A stretch of DNA of 64,000 bases from Epiperipatus broadwayi (taxonomy: Eukaryota; Onychophora; Udeonychophora; Euonychophora; Peripatidae), in assembly GCA_028023455.1 (NCBI GenBank), contig JAQFVV010006215.1:374001-438000 (forward strand), read 5' to 3'. Below are positions 23,175 to 35,372 of the stretch, in pieces; the first letter of the stretch is position 1; every line of letters starts with the position of its first letter. A program made the translations under genes and the position numbers. The notes under the pieces were generated by a model. It searched no databases. It was not told where the DNA came from and worked only from the letters and a program-made list of their open reading frames with translations.

Positions 23175-24305
23175 ACCAAACATGTTAAATGACTAAAACC
23201 ATATTTTCAGGTTTTTCTTGTGAAAGCACTGGAAAAAATGTCTTATAATTTACAAATTTTATTTCATAAAATGGAGAAAGAGGGGGATACTAAAATTTCC
23301 CTTGCACAGAGGTGTCTCTTACCCATGTGGCAGTGCGGTGTGCAATGCTAAGATCGTAAATATTAGTAATGGTTGATTTACAATCTTTGTTCAGATCTTC
23401 CAGAATCTTTGGAAAAAAAACTGGATAAATAATATGTAAACTAGCCCACTGAGGTTATAAAACTATTTCAGAAATCCCTTTTTATAAAAGATAATATGAA
23501 ATAGCTGAATATTAAAAATATTGTATAATAAATATTATAATATGTATCAAATGATACTAATATATTAATTTATGCATATATAATACACATATCCTTTATA
23601 TTTATTAATATAGATGCCAATAATTATGGATATGAATTTTTTATAATTCCTATCGCAAATTAAGCTTGAATTTAACATGCATTTAAATAACTGTCCAATT
23701 AAGGAGAGTTAATTTTTAAAAGCTATCTATGAAAGCATGAAGAGACAATAGGCACCAAATGATTGTGCTAAACAGATTCCTTACTAGACTCTACATATTG
23801 ACCTTCATTATCAGTAAAAAGGACTGTTCATTAAAAAAAAAAAAACTGTTTACATATTTCCATCCAGTATTCATCTTTTTTTATGATATTCATTTGAAAA
23901 TTTCAATTACTATAAGGTTTTAAAACAAAGTGCATTTGTCTTAATAGCTATATAAGCTTTACACATAGTAAGTCTCTATTTTTGGACTCAAATTCAAGAT
24001 AACTGAAAACATCTTTGACATTTTTTGAAAAAGAGTGACAGTATATATAATTCAATCAACAGCTTTTGACTTTATTTTTGCAAGCAAAAATACTCGATGG
24101 ATACTAGGTGGTAGTGCCAAAATCTTATAAGACTGGTATGATTCAGAGCTCACTGATTTGCAAAGTGAACAAATGTTTTCTGTAATTTCACATAAAGTTC
24201 AGTAATAAAATGAAAAAAATGTGAATTAACTGAACAATTACTGTGTAGAGTAATGACATACTTATTTATAATTATAATTGAGAGAACTTGAATGCTTATA
24301 TTGTG
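23175..24305. other. AT-rich non-coding stretch
   Basis: No supported gene. A slightly GC-richer patch at 23285-23345 carries no motif I recognise. Confidence 0.5.
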
Positions 24306-24319
24306 AGAATGTTATACAA

Positions 24320-24796
24320 TAAACATCATGTGATCACCTTTTTTTGTTTTAATAAATTATAAGCAAGCATAAGAAATGATGATCATGTGATGTTTATTGG
24401 CTTAAAATCAATCCTGCCTAATAGAATAGTGATGGCTATGATTATTAAGGAACCAAAGACATCAAAATCTATAGGTACTGAAGTGAGTTCAGACCTATAT
24501 GACTATATAAGCTTGGATTGAAAATATAATTGTGTTTTCAATTTAAAACTCATAGCTTTGTAGTTAAGTAGAGATAAAAGGTGGCTGTTGGAGGGTTGCA
24601 TTAGATTCTAAGATTTAGGTGCAGTGCTTTCAGATCCAAGATTCCTCACTGGCGAAGACCACAAGCCAGAAACTAGTCTGGGTATATTGGATAAGTATAC
24701 ACTAGATGGGGATTTTATGCACAAGCATTCTGGCATCCATTGATTACTCTTGTTTGCACTGAGTGGCAATGTTGTATGGAGAGTTTTGCCTGTCTT
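24320..24796 (-). mobile_element. PalF element, full-length single-arm copy, 12-bp TSD
   Basis: Oriented on the minus strand it begins AAGACAGGCAAAACTCTCC and keeps all inner blocks, ending with the small hairpin formed by AACATCACATGATCA and TGATCACATGATGTT. A perfect 12-bp direct repeat AATGTTATACAA flanks it at 24308-24319 and 24797-24808. This is the clearest copy of the non-palindromic master form, about 477 bp. Confidence 0.82.
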
Positions 24797-24809
24797 AATG
24801 TTATACAAA

Positions 24810-26348
24810 TATATATATAAATCTTAATGTACTTGACTGCCAGATTTTTGTGAGAAGTAATTAGAAACGATCTGAAATAGTCACTACATATAAAAACAAA
24901 TTAATTGAAAAATAATAGGGATTATGTGAATTTTGTTTTATGAACAGTATTTTATTGTACGTTTTAATTTATTCAGTTTATTACTTTCTTGCATAAAATG
25001 GCTGCTTGCTATTATTTATGCCCATTTATAGATTTTATTCGCATATTAACATTATCACTGCAAGAAGCTACCATTCAGGTTAATAAAATTGTTTACCAAT
25101 AAAATACTTTAATCCTGGCAATATTAAAGTTGTGTTTTTAGAAATAAATTATGCAACATAAAAGTTATCACTAAATCAAAAAATCACGTGTATCAATTTA
25201 TTGTTTCTATTACAATACTTTTTTTTTCGTGTTTACTTGTCTTTCTGCAAATTTTAATAAAAGTTTTTATATTCAAAATAATTATTATTTAAATACAAGT
25301 ATATTGTCTATGCTGAACTTAATGTAATTAGAAGTCCGAGTTCAAATCCCTTCTAAGTAAAATAATTATTAGTAACTGTAAAATGTTTTTGATATGTGAT
25401 ATTTATATTATTAAATACTATTCTAAAAAAAAATGGGATGTTGAATATATCCATATTAAATACTATAGTGAAGACATATATAACCAATCAAGTCAATTCA
25501 CAACAATCCTGATATGAATTCATTATTTTCATAAGCTATTGATCAACTATTGAAAAAGACATCTGAATAGTCTCTCTCTTACTATGCGTGCATTTATTAA
25601 AGAATTTTACACTCCTATATATAACACTGAGCTCTTTTTGATGTGATACTAATGAATAATCTGATATTTTTTGTCCATATTAGAAAATCCAATGTAATAT
25701 TAGTATCAAATTTGAGAAGTATATAAGTAATAAATAAGTATTATATTGGGAAGATCTATGCAATCAATCAAATTAATTTACAATATTCCTGATATAAATT
25801 TCTCACATTCATAATATATTGACCAGTGAAAAACACATCACAGTTGACTTATCTCATTATATTTATATACTATATAAATTTTTTTTAAATTACATATTAA
25901 AGGTTTTCTTTTAGATTAAAATCTGTTCAAATATTATTAAAGATTAAACTAATACACAACTGTTATTTAATTCATTTTTACTCAGAAGCATTTAATCTAA
26001 AATCACAGCTCATTTTATCAATTTGATACGTTATTTTGAAAATCTTAAATATAAATTCACATAGGCATAATTATACACCGAGAATACAATAAATGATACA
26101 TTTAATATTATTTCACATTGTGTGACACAGCTTCACAATAATACTCAGGCATGGAATTTAACTTTTAATTAATGTTTGCATCTATATTTTCTATTGGTAT
26201 TTACAAAGACTTAAGATATATTAATATTTTAATGCTACACTAAAATTACAAATTGGTATACATTTAGACAATTACTCATTATTCACTGTATGTCTGTTAT
26301 AATTTACTGTGGTTGTAAAGTGTCAGACTTTATAGTGTAACATTTTAA
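24810..26348. other. AT-rich non-coding stretch
   Basis: No supported gene or repeat. Confidence 0.5.
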
Positions 26349-26351
26349 AAT

Positions 26352-26461
26352 GTCAAGCATTGGTATCCGAGAGGTCAGCACAGCTGCCTTGCAAGCAGTT
26401 GCTTGCAGACAGTTGTTGCGGCTTTCTGGCCGATGCTTTGACATATGAAAAAAAAAAATTT
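26352..26461 (+). mobile_element. tRNA-like SINE (family S1)
   Basis: Reads TCAAGCATTGGTATCCGAGAGG, GCACAGCTGCCTTGCAAGCAG, then a diverged B-box region and TTTGACATATGAAAAAAAAA. An extra internal GCTTGCAGACAG insertion is present. The A-rich tail ends the element. Confidence 0.75.
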
Positions 26462-26469
26462 TTAAATCT

Positions 26470-26523
26470 ATTCCAGTTCTGGTATTTGAATTTCTAATGA
26501 ATTTTTGAGCAATGAAGCCATTT
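26470..26523 (+). mobile_element. SINE-tail fragment (family S2)
   Basis: The segment TTCTGGTATTTGAATTTCT...TTTTTGAGCAATGAAG matches the 3' part of the S2 SINE at 35.65 kb (TTCTGGCACTTGAACTTCT...TCTTGAGCAATAAAG). Its tRNA-like head is missing. Confidence 0.55.
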
Positions 26524-26620
26524 GGCTGATTATTTATTCACTATCAGGAATAAAAATAAAATATAATACCATAATAAGTAATTAAATATTTATTTTATAC
26601 AGCGCTATGTTTTTATAAAC

Positions 26621-26870
26621 TGTAATATTAATAATCAGCCATTAAGCTAATGCACATGTTCTTTGAGGATTTTTAACTATAAATGAATACACTAACTTCC
26701 AAACACAAGATAAAGACTTTGTGAAAATGTTTGGGTCGAAAAGTTTATTGGATTCATTCTATCTTTTCACAAAGACTTTATCTTGTGATTGGAAATTAGA
26801 GTATTCATTTATAGCTAAAAATCCATAAAGAGCATGTGCATTAGCTTAATGGCTGATTATTAATATTACA
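26621..26870. repeat. 250-bp fold-back palindrome
   Basis: Left arm TGTAATATTAATAATCAGCC... pairs with right arm ...GGCTGATTATTAATATTACA over about 105 bp each, with a central loop containing GTTTGGGTCGAAAAG. A few mismatches are present. It encodes nothing. Likely a fold-back MITE. Confidence 0.85.
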
Positions 26871-28145
26871 TAATAAGTAATGTATTATTTTATGTCTTTA
26901 TTCTTAAAATGATACTTTGTAAAAAGAGGGTGAGTTAGAAATTTTATAAGAGAATCAATTCATTTCATAGTTAATTTATTTATTGTAGTACTTTATTTTA
27001 CAGCTCAAATAATGCTTACATATCAAGATAGTAAGAGGCAGAGCATAGTGACTTTATTTAATTAATTATTTTGAGATTTCTTCTTTTACTTTCTTAAATA
27101 AAAGTATTGATTCTAAAACTTTTTAATTTCAAGCCAATAACTCATATTACTGAGCTATTTCCCAGAACTTTAATGAAATGAAGCTCTAAAAGAAATTAAA
27201 GTTTTAAAAACTATGAATAAAGATTATTATAAGCTTTCACACTGTTCCAATATTAACAATTTCCCTATTCTAAATGTTATTATTTCTTGGAACTGCAGAA
27301 AGTCATCATGTTTACAAATAACACACCCCAAGTTAATACTTGTAGAGCAATATGATAAAAAGATAAATTTTATTGCTCAAGACACAGAAGTGACACAGAC
27401 TAGAAGATCTTTCACAAGAAACCAAATAAAATGTTCAAGAGACTTAATATATAAGATATTTTCAATATTGTTGCAAATTACTATTTATTTATATGTAATT
27501 ATTTTAATGTATTTTCTGCAAATATAATATGAGAATCATACAAACCTAAAAAGAATTAATATTAGATTAAATATAAAACTAGAAATTGTTGATGTGAATA
27601 AAATATATTATTTACCATTTGAAAATATCTTATTATCATTAGTACTAACAGCTACATATAAGATAATAAAATATAAATAGAAAGTAAACTATAAATAAGA
27701 TTTTAATACACTTATTTCTGTTTTACATGATAGACTGGTTCCCAAATACATGTAAAAAAATAATGTAAAAAATATATTATATACATGGAAAATTAAAAGA
27801 TTGGTTCTGGATCTAAAAAAAATCAATGATAGTAATGAAATAAATCATATGAAAAATCATGTTAGAATTTTATCTTTTCTGTGTGCTTTCAAAATTTTTT
27901 TCATAAACATTGCATATAAATAAAAATGAATTATAGGAACTTAAAAAAATGTCAAAATGCAAATGCCAACAAGGTACTTCCCCTTTCAAAACAAAACATC
28001 AAAAATGTTAAGCAAATTTTGTCATTTTCAGAAATATTATCCATAAAGAGAATTTTTGAAAAATATCGAGAAATAAAAAGATGAAAATATTTTTTTTATC
28101 AAATGAGATGATAACACATGTAAATTGTTGTATTTATATATTTGG
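26871..28145. other. AT-rich non-coding stretch
   Basis: A 104-codon frame at 27213-27527 has no motif I recognise and I do not call it a gene. Nothing else seen. Confidence 0.45.
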
Positions 28146-28356
28146 ACTATTTCCATAATCTAATATTAAGTATTGAATGTCTTTAGAAAAATTTAACGTT
28201 ATTTAAATTTTCCAATTATTTTTTCAACTGGTGGTAAACACACAGGTTATGCTAACTTGTGCGCTTTTACTAACAGTTGAAAATAATTGGAAAATTTAAA
28301 TAAAGTTAATTTTTTATAAAGACATTCAATTCTTAATATTAGATGATGGAAATAGT
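28146..28356. repeat. 211-bp fold-back palindrome
   Basis: Left arm starts ACTATTTCCATAATCTAATATTAAG and right arm ends CTTAATATTAGATGATGGAAATAGT. Arms of about 85 bp also share AATTTTCCAATTATTTT(T/C)AACTG. The loop is GGTGGTAAACACACAGG and neighbours. Probably a small fold-back MITE. Confidence 0.85.
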
Positions 28357-28554
28357 GCAGCATATAAATACAGCTAAAATATCACCATCACAAACCTTCA
28401 GAAAAACACATAAATTGTTTTTCTTAGTTTTTGATTGATCATTTTATTTCAACATCGTTTAAAAAAAGTTTGTGTAAAACAGAATTAAATATATAATGAA
28501 AATTTATGCAGATAACCAATAAATTTGTAATTATTAAAGTTATCATTACCAGTC

Positions 28555-28658
28555 AAGTGTTGGTGGTTGAGAGGTCAGCACAGCTGCCTTACAAGCAGTT
28601 GTCCCGGGTTAGGGGGTTTGTTTCCCAGCTGATGTTATGACACATGAAAAAAAAAAGT
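28555..28658 (+). mobile_element. tRNA-like SINE (family S1)
   Basis: Reads TCAAGTGTTGGTGGTTGAGAGG, CACAGCTGCCTTACAAGCAG, TTGTCCCGGGTTAGGGGG, CATGAAAAAAAAA. The B-box region carries a small insertion. It lies 90 bp from an oppositely oriented copy. Confidence 0.75.
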
Positions 28659-28747
28659 TATAATTATTAAAAACTAAAATACCAAAATTTTTATGGACTT
28701 AAAAAAATACAACACACAGTACAGTCGTATTAAAAAAGCAGAAGTCT

Positions 28748-28863
28748 TTTTTTTCCACATGTCATAGCATCAGCCAGGAGGTAAACCCGCAACAACTGCC
28801 TGCAAGCAACTGCTTGCTTGCAAGGCAGCTGTGCTGACCTCTCGACTAACAACGCTTGACAAG
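28748..28863 (-). mobile_element. tRNA-like SINE (family S1)
   Basis: Minus-strand copy: CAAGCGTTGTTAGTCGAGAGG, GCACAGCTGCCTTGCAAGCA, CGGGTTTACCTCCTGG, CATGTGGAAAAAAAA. Contains the longer form with duplicated GCAAGCAG, like the copy at 10.3 kb. Confidence 0.75.
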
Positions 28864-29370
28864 TCATTTTTAATTTATAAATATGAAAATCATGAAAAAT
28901 ATTGTCAAATTTTTATTATTACTTTTTGAATTTGGAAATTAATTAAAAATATATTTTTTATATATTGATTTATTTAGAAGACGATTTTTAAATTTAAAAA
29001 AATTAATAAAAGAGAAATGTAAACATTAATATGCATTATTAAATTTGTAATTGTTTTATTTATTTATTTATTTTTAATATAAACTGTATTTTGACTTACT
29101 TTAAGTATTTTTATTTAATCTTTTAAATAAATATATGATCAATAAAATAAAAATATTAGTATAATATTCTTACATTGTGTATATACATTATTTTTAATAT
29201 AAGTAAAAATTTATTGTGCTATATTCCCCATTAAACATTACTAATACCATTCGTAAGAGAATTTGGCTCACTTTGATTATAAACTTGATTACTGCATTAT
29301 TTTTCTGGAAACGATCAAATACTAACAACAAAGCCCCCTTTCCCTCATATTTCATTAATTTTTAAAACTA
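28864..29370. other. AT-rich non-coding stretch
   Basis: Nothing recognised. Confidence 0.5.
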
Positions 29371-29523
29371 TTTGCTGAGGCTATAACCTCGATAATATGC
29401 GTGTAAAAATGCGATAGTAGGGACCTCTTTTCTTCCATAGCGTAAGCTTGTCGTTAAAACACTAGTAGAGGTCCCTACTGTCACATTTTACACGCATATT
29501 ATCGAGGTTATAGCCTCAGTAAA
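29371..29523. repeat. 153-bp tight fold-back palindrome
   Basis: Arms GCTGAGGCTATAACCTCGAT... and ...ATCGAGGTTATAGCCTCAGT pair almost perfectly over about 57 bp, including GTAGGGACCTCT / AGAGGTCCCTAC. The loop of about 40 bp contains CCATAGCGTAAGCTTGTCG. Its arms also contain an inner inverted repeat GAGGCTATAACCTC. High arm identity implies youth or conversion. Confidence 0.88.
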
Positions 29524-30043
29524 TATTACTTACGTAATCAATGTGCGTTTAATAAATTTATAATTAAAACTATTTGATAAAATATAAATATTTTTAACCT
29601 ATAACAAAAAAATTATTACAATGTAATATGTGAAAAAAAAAAACCTATTAAAAAATTGAATAATTGAAATAATTGTGCTTAATTTAAATGCATTATTAAA
29701 TAATAATACTATCTTTATGTTTATACAATGTTAAGAAGTACTTTTATAATTAACAATAAAAGTAAACTGTAGGTTTAATACTAATAGATATCTAGTAATT
29801 TTGCCACTTTCTGACTAAAAATATCTAAATGTTAATTTGTTAATCAATATTAATAGCTAGAAAAGTAAGGCATAAATTGATTTTGAAAAAAATCATGAAT
29901 GTACTTAGCATAACATTAAATACTTGACCACTCATCTATTTAGTTTTTAAGAAAGTAGGATAGGTTTTAGTAGTAAATTTAATAGTGAATAAAATAGAAA
30001 CACAGAAACAATATTTAGAATATAGTTGAGATTTGTTAAAATT
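29524..30043. other. AT-rich non-coding stretch
   Basis: Nothing recognised. Confidence 0.5.
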
Positions 30044-30045
30044 TA

Positions 30046-32033
30046 CACCTGGGTCTCATTTTATGCGGTAGATAGGTTCCACAGAAAACCTGCATTAAAA
30101 AAAATTGCACAAAAATAGACTTAACTTATCTTAAAAAATGGGGCATATGTTCTGTAATTTTCAAAAATAGCATAAAAGCAAAGCAACAAGAAAAATTACT
30201 TTAAAATTCGCATAAAAAAAATAAGGAAATAAAGTATGACTAATAAAAAATTTCAAATATTTGAAAAAAATTGATACAAGACAAACTTTTTTTTTATTAA
30301 CTACAGTATTTAATTTTACAATTTTTCATACACATTTTAATCATTATTGCTATTTGGCAGTATATGGTTCATTTGTGAACTGGTAAGAAATCAGATCCAT
30401 CACAAGAGGAAGTACAACTAGCACCACTTTGTCTTGTGCTGTGTTAACCCTTTCAACGATTATTATTTAATTGGCCGAATGAGTTAAAAACCAAAACTTT
30501 TAATTGGCCAACTCACAACTTTAACAAAATCTATTGTTAAAATAGATTCACTTTTAATAATATAAATACGTTAGTTTCGTTTGTAAAAAGTATATTACTA
30601 AATTGTCAGATTACGAAAGTAAACGAAAGTCTTTTCAAAAATAAAATTTGATTTATAATTTAAAAAATATTCAATTGCGATGAAATAAAAGTAACCGCTA
30701 TTCAACCAACCAAAAAAGATTGCGTCAGCAATCTTTTTTTTTTCACTTTAACATTATGATAAATATGTAACAATAAATAAATAATTCTTGGTAATATCTT
30801 AACTATTTTTCTAAAATAATTTGATATTTAGTATTATTTTATCAATAATAATTTGTAATTCAATTCAAATATTGTTTAAAATGTTGTAAACATTCGTTTA
30901 TCATTTTTGTAATAAAAATCAAAATGAACGTAACTTTTTACTTTTTGGCAGCCATTTCCCTTTTTGACAGAAGTTGTACAGCCAATAAGATTCAAGAAAA
31001 GGTGGTGAGGAGGCAGTGCTTTGGTTTTGTTTGACATATATGGTCATTTTTATTGATTTTTTACTTGTAAAATAATTCTGAAAGGGCACCATCTTACAGA
31101 ACTTTTGATTTTCTTTCGAATGATGTATAATATGTATACGTAGGATAAAAAGTAGCCGATTTAGAGTGATGACAAATCTTCTCATTTTTTGATGAGTCAA
31201 GCAGTTTAAAGATTAATGGTTTTCTGTCAACAATATAATCAGTGATTTAACTTTGAGATAATGATTTTCTAATTTTTATAAAGCTCGCAATATCCAGACA
31301 TACAACTATTTAGCTCTTGTTGCAATTTAAGAGGTTGTTCATTGCAGCAAACTCAGATTTCAGCATTTTCTGATGTTTTTTTGTCTCACACATCAACATA
31401 AAATCTATGATTAAATGATTATTACTTATCAAAAAATAATAAATTTGTCTTCATTTGATAGATATTTTGTTTACTACTGAAATAAATTTTAAATGTTCAC
31501 ATTTTGTTTCTATATTAAAAAAATGAGATCACAATCAAAACAAAAATATTATACATTATCATTAGAAAGATTATTTTCAGTTTACAAAGTCAACAAAATC
31601 TTCGTTATTTCTGATTATTTTTAAAAATCTAAAAAAATATTTATTTCTGTTATATCTAACAAAATGTTTTAAAAGTTTAAAATTTTTGAATAATTATTGC
31701 TATATGTTTATACTCGTAAGTATAAATCTATTATTATTATTATTTACTCATAAGTATAAGTAGGTTATTTATGTAGAAGTTAAGATTCTAAATAGCTTCA
31801 GGCCATATTCACTTTAGCTGCTAATATAACGTTATATTTTTGAAAAAAAAAAGTATTTCAAGTCAAAATAAATTATTAATAATTTTAATTTCATGATATC
31901 TAATAAATATAGTGAAATATGAACTTCTTTATTGAATAAAAGAAAACCCGCATAAAAAGATATTAAGAAGAAACATGAATCACATAACTTCAAAATCACA
32001 TAAAAAAAATCTGCATAAAACAAAACCCAGGTG
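30046..32033. mobile_element. TA-flanked DNA transposon, Tc1/mariner-pogo (Tigger-like) candidate
   Basis: The left end CACCTGGGTCTCATTTTATG and the reverse complement of the right end, CACCTGGGTTTTGTTTTATG, match at most positions. TA dinucleotides flank both outer edges (30044-30045 and 32034-32035), the usual target duplication for this superfamily. Internal sequence near the ends repeats the 'GCATAAAA' theme, as in Tigger-like elements. The interior (30920-31390, minus strand) has a GC-richer, coding-looking stretch, but I could not identify transposase motifs in it. Length (1,988 bp) suits a decayed autonomous copy. Superfamily placement is inferred from ends only. Confidence 0.6.
30919..31395 (-). 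pseudogene. Unrecognised coding remnant inside the TA-flanked transposon
   Basis: The minus strand holds a 93-codon frame from 31200, and another frame reads KSEFAAMNNLLNC...IVVCLDIASFIKIRKSLSQS with stops. Base composition is less A/T-rich than the surroundings. From its position it may be transposase, but no DDE motif or DNA-binding motif is evident to me. Confidence 0.3.
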
Positions 32034-32254
32034 TACTTATAAAAATATTTTCTGCATAAATTAATAAACCAAAAATAGATTGCCTTTTAATCAAATTATG
32101 AGATTTTCAAATGTATCAGATTCATAACATATGATATGATTAAATTCATTCTTGTACATTTTTCATTTTTAAAGTGAATTTTATTTAATTTTTTGTTATA
32201 GCTGACTTATAACTTTCATTAAAGATTCTGATAATCTACAAATAAAAAAATAAA

Positions 32255-32375
32255 ATCTCTGATGAAGATTACAAGTCACCTCGAAACATATTTTTTGCAC
32301 TTGAATTACAACCTTCATCAGATACCTTGTCAACATATTAAGTTCTTTGACAAAGGTTGAAAGTCATTTGAAACA
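32255..32375. ncRNA. Degenerate hammerhead-like motif cluster
   Basis: Plus strand 32259-32265 is CUGAUGA followed by 17 bases and GAAAC at 32283-32287. The minus strand has CUGAUGAAGG at 32321 to about 32312. A third, weaker GAAAC follows at about 32369. Stem II in the plus copy is poorly paired, so this is probably a decayed PLE-terminal hammerhead pair. Confidence 0.35.
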
Positions 32376-32379
32376 ATTA

Positions 32380-33740
32380 AAAAATTATATAGAATAAAAA
32401 ATTGTTTTAAAAAGTAACAAGAAAGGAATGTGCATTTTATTATGCCATATGGATTTGAATAATTGAGAAAAATGAAGACAATTCGTGTCATTTCAGAATA
32501 ATTTCTACTATATTAAAAAAGTCACTACTTGAAATTATATTAAGTCTATTTAAGAAAAGTAAATTATATGTATATGTTTGTGAATATATATTTATCAAGA
32601 TGGAAGATTATTATAGTGGAAGGATATAAATTTGATCCTTGTTGATGAATATTATTTTTAAACGTTAGTAATTATTTAATTAATACTGATTAGAAGTTTT
32701 GAGGAAAAAAGGGTTATGAATTCTTCTAGTTCTTTTGCAACATTTAAAACTAAAACTTATTTAGATTGGGGGGAAAAAATGGAGAAAAAATATTGATAGA
32801 ATATTATTAATTATTTATGAAATATATTAAATATTTATAAACATTAGCTGATTTGATTACTGCTAAGTTAGACCACTTTTGCCATTTGAAGACTTTTGTT
32901 ACAAATCAAATTATATTTGTAGCAGTTTATTGAATTCACATGAAAATTTAAAAAGTATTTGTCAGTAGCAACATCAGGAAAAAAAATTGCATCAGATTTA
33001 AGATTATGAATTATTTTAGATTAAATAAAAACAGACTTTCACAATAAAATAATGTCTTTTTGATTTGTGAGAAATATGATTGCCTTTGTGGTAACACCCT
33101 CTCTTAATTTAATTATTATAATTTAATAGCTTTATCTTATCGCCGATATTTTTTATAGATAATTAAATTATTAATTTTAAATAATTACGCTATAATTACT
33201 GCCTGTGTATGCGATGCTTCATTTAATAATAAATAATTTTTGCAGTAAATGTCAATTATTTTTAAAATAGCATTTATGTCTTTAAACAATGCTATAATTT
33301 AAAAAAATTATTGTTGCTGACAAATAGATAACGTTATAACGAGTTCTAAAAAGTAAAACATTCTCTTAATTTTTTTTATTTTATAATCTGAATAAGTTAT
33401 TAATTTTATTCCAGTCTGTAATCTCCATGTTCTAAAGATCACATTAAAATTTTATCAGAAGTATAACTGATTAAATAATAACATTATCAAATATTTATAG
33501 TACTTAAAGCGAAAATAAGATCATACTTAATAGAATATTCAAACATCAATCATCTGCACTATCAGTTTTCTAGGTCTATGCCGCCCACACTTCTTATCAT
33601 GCTCCTTAAATTATTTCCAATTTTAGTCCAATAATACACTGAAATATTTTTCGTATCACTTAATGCATTCATTTCTGATTTTTTATTTGAAGATATGGGC
33701 AGGAAGAGGTTGATTTGGTAACAGATTTGTTATTAAAATG
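32380..33740. other. AT-rich non-coding stretch
   Basis: Nothing recognised. Confidence 0.5.
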
Positions 33741-33741
33741 A

Positions 33742-33848
33742 TTTTTTTTCTCATGTGTCATAGCATCAGGCGGGAAGCGAACCCGTTAACCCGGGACAAC
33801 TGATTGTGAAGCAGCTGTCGCTGACTTCTCGACCACCAATGCTTGACT
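33742..33848 (-). mobile_element. tRNA-like SINE (family S1)
   Basis: Minus strand: TCAAGCATTGGTGGTCGAGAAG, ACAGCTGCTTCACAATCAG, TTGTCCCGGGTTAACGGGTT, CGCTTCCCGCCTGATGC, ATGAGAAAAAAAA. The A box is well kept. A small duplication splits the B-box region. Confidence 0.75.
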
Positions 33849-34242
33849 GAAATGATTAAATAAATAGTTGTTTGGAAAGAGACGGCATCATATGATATTC
33901 AACCACAAAAGCGACACATTAATCTTAAGCCCAACAACTCAAGCGTACTTCTCTATGATATAGGCAAAGTAATTAAATAGTTAGTTGCTTGGAAGGCCAT
34001 GTGATATTTTAATGCCGAATTGATAAGATTGAGCATTTATCAACAATTTTTAATTCTCAGTTCTCTCAGTCTGTCATTGCTCTAAACTGAACAGGAAACA
34101 AGAAGAAAAGGATTGTAAAGTTTGAAAGTCCAGCTTAATTATTATTTATTTTTATATAACGCTATACATACAATTGTATACATGCACAATTAGCTTGAAA
34201 GGCTGACCTTTGAATTTATACTTAATTATTTTTTATTTTTTT

Positions 34243-34860
34243 TAAAGTTTTTTTTTTCTCAATGATGAAAGTTTATTCATCAAAAAAAAAAAAAAAAGAG
34301 GTACAAATACAGTTAAATAAAAGGTTTACAATGAAGTGATTACATCGTAAAAATGAAATTCGGGAGCAAAATGGTGAAAGAGGAAGGATACATATGAAAA
34401 GGGAAAGGGATGTGGAAAGGGTGTGTATTAATCATTAAAGACAAATGAATGTTACAATTAGGAATTATTTGTAAAGTCTAGAGTTTAAATATGAGTAGCA
34501 TTTTAGGAGTACAATATTGAGAAATCCAATTTGCGAGGGATAAGTTGAGAATAAGAAAACACTTGGAGATAACAACATTGGAAATAATAAATTTAAATAG
34601 GGTAAATCTCTTGCATTTAAAATCATTAGGCCAAACTGCAGCTTACTTTGCAATAATACTTGGATAAAATCGTTTATAACAATAACGCTAAAACCGTTAT
34701 GAATAGCGTTTTTTCTCTTCTTGTGAATAAGAAAATCAACATTGGCAACAATCCTCACAGCATCCTCATCCTAGCCCTTCCCCACAAAAGAACCAGGATT
34801 TAGGTCTCTGGGTCCCCTCCCAACAACCAGACTCTCTCATTCAATAAGCAAAGTTGAATG
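34243..34860 (-). mobile_element. Retroposon-like insert with AATAAA and A-rich 3' end
   Basis: On the minus strand the 5' part (34855 to about 34740) is GC-richer (CTGGTTGTTGGGAGGGGACC, GAGGATTGTTGCC) and the 3' end has GATGAATAAACTTTCATCAT followed by A-rich sequence. A 97-codon frame (34758 to 34465) has no motif I know. The 5' block shares GGTTGTTGGG / CTGGTT / GATTGTTGCC spacing with the 46.28-kb retroposon. It may be an internally deleted LINE copy with only 5' and 3' ends. Confidence 0.4.
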
Positions 34861-35005
34861 TAATGAAAATTTTAAAAATGTACAATTAGGAATTATTTGT
34901 AAAGTTTAGAATTCAAATATGAATAATATTTTAGGAATACAATATTGAGAAATCCAATTTATGGTAGATAAGTTGAGAAATAGAAAAACACTCGGAGATA
35001 ACATA
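34451..35005. repeat. Direct repeat of about 130 bp, two copies
   Basis: Copy 1 at about 34451-34585 and copy 2 at about 34873-35005 share ACAATTAGGAATTATTTGTA, ACAATATTGAGAAATCCAAT and GGAGATAACA with roughly 10-15 differences. The repeated piece lies inside the retroposon-like insert and again just beyond it. Confidence 0.75.
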
Positions 35006-35372
35006 AAATATGAACTAAATCAATCTACTGTTCAGTTCTTCCAAATGGCCTCGAATATCTATCTATTCAGGATTGCTCTCTTGTGAAAATAGTCCAGTTT
35101 AATTATTAATAAACTTCAAACACAAACTTTCTGGACAAAAAAAGTTAACCTTTTAAAAAAAAATACAGTGAAGCTACAATATACACTTTGTCAATATACA
35201 ATAATTAAATTATATTCTACCCCCCTCCCCCATTGTAAATAAAAAAATATAAATAAGCAAATAATAAAACATTAAGATTTAGTAAATTTAATGATAGAGC
35301 AGCAATCATTATCTGTCTTGGGGTGGTATATCCGGACATATTTATTAACAAGAGCACCTTGTGTGATCATGT

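Noticed and set aside
27213-27527. 104-codon plus-strand frame
   Set aside because: No motif, strongly A/T-driven composition, and no start or splice context that would support a gene.
30440-30500. TTAACCCTTTCAACG as a piggyBac-type end
   Set aside because: No matching inverted end with a second TTAA was found.
30705-30740. Hairpin AAAAGATTGC-GTCA-GCAATCTTTT resembling a bacterial terminator
   Set aside because: Context is eukaryotic transposon DNA; more likely a chance or MITE-end palindrome.
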